From assembly GCA_019419725.1 (NCBI GenBank), contig DXZL01000077.1:1-6717 (forward strand): a stretch of 6,717 bases of DNA, read 5' to 3'. A program made the position numbers and the translations under genes. Position 1 is the first letter of the stretch. Every line of letters starts with the position of its first letter. Below are positions 6,363-6,717 of the stretch, one piece after another. The stretch is from Veillonella sp. GTDB lineage: Bacteria > Bacillota > Negativicutes > Veillonellales > Veillonellaceae. Below the pieces are notes generated by a model. The model did no database searches and had not been told where the DNA came from. It saw only the letters and a program-made list of their open reading frames with translations.

Positions 6363-6462
6363 ATATATTCACTAAAGACAGTAATAAGTGATAAAAGAAT
6401 CCTTGGATTGGTAAAGCTGTCAAATTTAGATAAGTTGAGAAGGCTAAGCGTAGTGAATATAT
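6363..6462. repeat. 12-bp perfect inverted repeat between bioF and ssrA
   Basis: ATATATTCACTA (6363-6374) and its exact reverse complement TAGTGAATATAT (6451-6462) are 76 bases apart. Nested inside are GACAG (6377-6381) with CTGTC (6417-6421) and the AATCC/GGATT palindrome (6398-6409). Neither arm is followed by a T-run on either strand, so a standard terminator is unlikely. The function is unknown. The spacer from 6348 to 6486 otherwise shows no gene. Confidence 0.5.
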
Positions 6463-6486
6463 CGAATTGGTGAAGGTTTCATATAA

Positions 6487-6515
6487 TTGACAGTAATACT
6501 AAATAGGCTTATAAT
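6487..6515 (+). promoter_or_regulatory. Consensus promoter of ssrA
   Basis: TTGACA (6487-6492) and TATAAT (6510-6515) match both consensus hexamers perfectly with a 17-base spacer. The start point should be near 6522, leaving a leader of about 10 bases before the mature tmRNA 5' end at 6532, to be removed by RNase P. Such a strong housekeeping-type promoter fits an abundant stable RNA. Confidence 0.92.
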
Positions 6516-6531
6516 TATGAGACCGACGCAC

Positions 6532-6717
6532 GGGGATGTAAAGGTTTCGACAGGGGTGCGTGTGGTATAGATAGCGAGTCGGCGTTCCATGAGGCCGTTA
6601 AACGGTGGGAAAACATTTAAACGCAGAAGAAAATTTTGCATTAGCTGCATAAGCTACGTCCCTCATACTTGTGCCTACCAAGTGTGAATGGACGTCAAAC
6701 CGTAGGCTGGCTTAATT
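6532..6717 (+). ncRNA. ssrA: Transfer-messenger RNA (tmRNA), 3' part outside the window
   Basis: tmRNA, charged with alanine, enters stalled ribosomes with SmpB, replaces the broken mRNA and adds a degradation tag. The start GGGGATGTAAAGGTTTCGAC is the near-invariant 5' acceptor and D-like region. Pseudoknot 1 can form from CGGC (6580-6583) with GCCG (6594-6597) plus TTCC (6585-6588) with GGAA (6608-6611). The resume frame follows from GCA 6623 to TAA 6650-6652. After it, ACGTCC (6656-6661) pairs with GGACGT (6690-6695), enclosing the 8-bp stem CATACTTG/CAAGTGTG. The loop of that stem, GCCTAC (6673-6678), matches GTAGGC (6702-6707), forming pseudoknot 2. The later pseudoknots, T-arm and CCA end lie beyond the window, so about half of a typical 350-nt tmRNA is seen. 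Confidence 0.96.
6623..6652 (+). other. tmRNA tag reading frame (AEENFALAA)
   Basis: The resume codon GCA (6623-6625) begins a 9-codon frame encoding AEENFALAA and ending with TAA at 6650-6652. The C-terminal ALAA is the classic signal recognised by ClpXP and other proteases. The tag resembles the A-E-D-N-F type known from clostridia. The exact resume codon is inferred from alignment with known tmRNAs. Confidence 0.88.

Noticed and set aside
6350..6391. A 13-codon open frame starting with ATG just after bioF
   Set aside because: There is no ribosome binding site and the length and composition are as expected by chance in AT-rich DNA.
6435..6463. Possible second ssrA promoter, TTGAGA (6435-6440) with TATATC (6458-6463)
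   Set aside because: The -10 matches consensus at only four positions and lies in the inverted repeat arm; the perfect promoter 50 bases downstream makes it unnecessary.
6444..6650. 68-residue open frame on the minus strand over the ssrA promoter and tmRNA
   Set aside because: It runs antisense through a conserved structural RNA and its promoter; no homology or ribosome binding site is visible.

Overview
The window looks like chromosomal DNA of a low-GC Negativicutes bacterium, most likely Veillonella or a close relative. This rests on protein similarity recalled from memory (SigH, RNase R, SmpB, BioW, BioF), the AT-rich codon use, Bacillota-type ribosome binding sites and the tmRNA tag AEENFALAA. 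No database search was possible. Everything reads on the + strand, and no mobile element, CRISPR array, rRNA or tRNA was seen.

Left part (1-3844): the 3' portion of a sigH-type sigma factor gene runs almost directly into secG, a Sec translocon subunit. secG is closed by a strong intrinsic terminator. Immediately after it come rnr (RNase R, TTG start behind a perfect Shine-Dalgarno) and smpB, which ends at a second intrinsic terminator. RNase R and SmpB are the nuclease and the tmRNA-binding protein of trans-translation.

Middle part (3845-6347): a compact, probably BirA-controlled operon of three closely packed genes. They encode a small membrane protein resembling an ECF transporter S component, BioW (pimeloyl-CoA synthetase) and BioF (KAPA synthase). 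A TTGATA-N17-TATAAT promoter overlaps one arm of a BirA-like operator, so biotin sufficiency should switch the operon off. The layout suggests uptake of a precursor (possibly pimelate), its activation to pimeloyl-CoA and condensation with alanine. A strong GC-rich hairpin lies inside the 5' end of bioW.

Right part (6348-6717): a spacer of about 180 bases with a 12-bp inverted repeat and no clear terminator, then a perfect-consensus promoter driving ssrA (tmRNA). ssrA is cut by the window end after the tag reading frame and the second pseudoknot. The biotin operon therefore sits between smpB and ssrA, two partners of one ribosome-rescue pathway. The most interesting points are the operator/promoter overlap, the unassigned transporter-like protein and the bioW hairpin. 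The rest is conserved housekeeping content.
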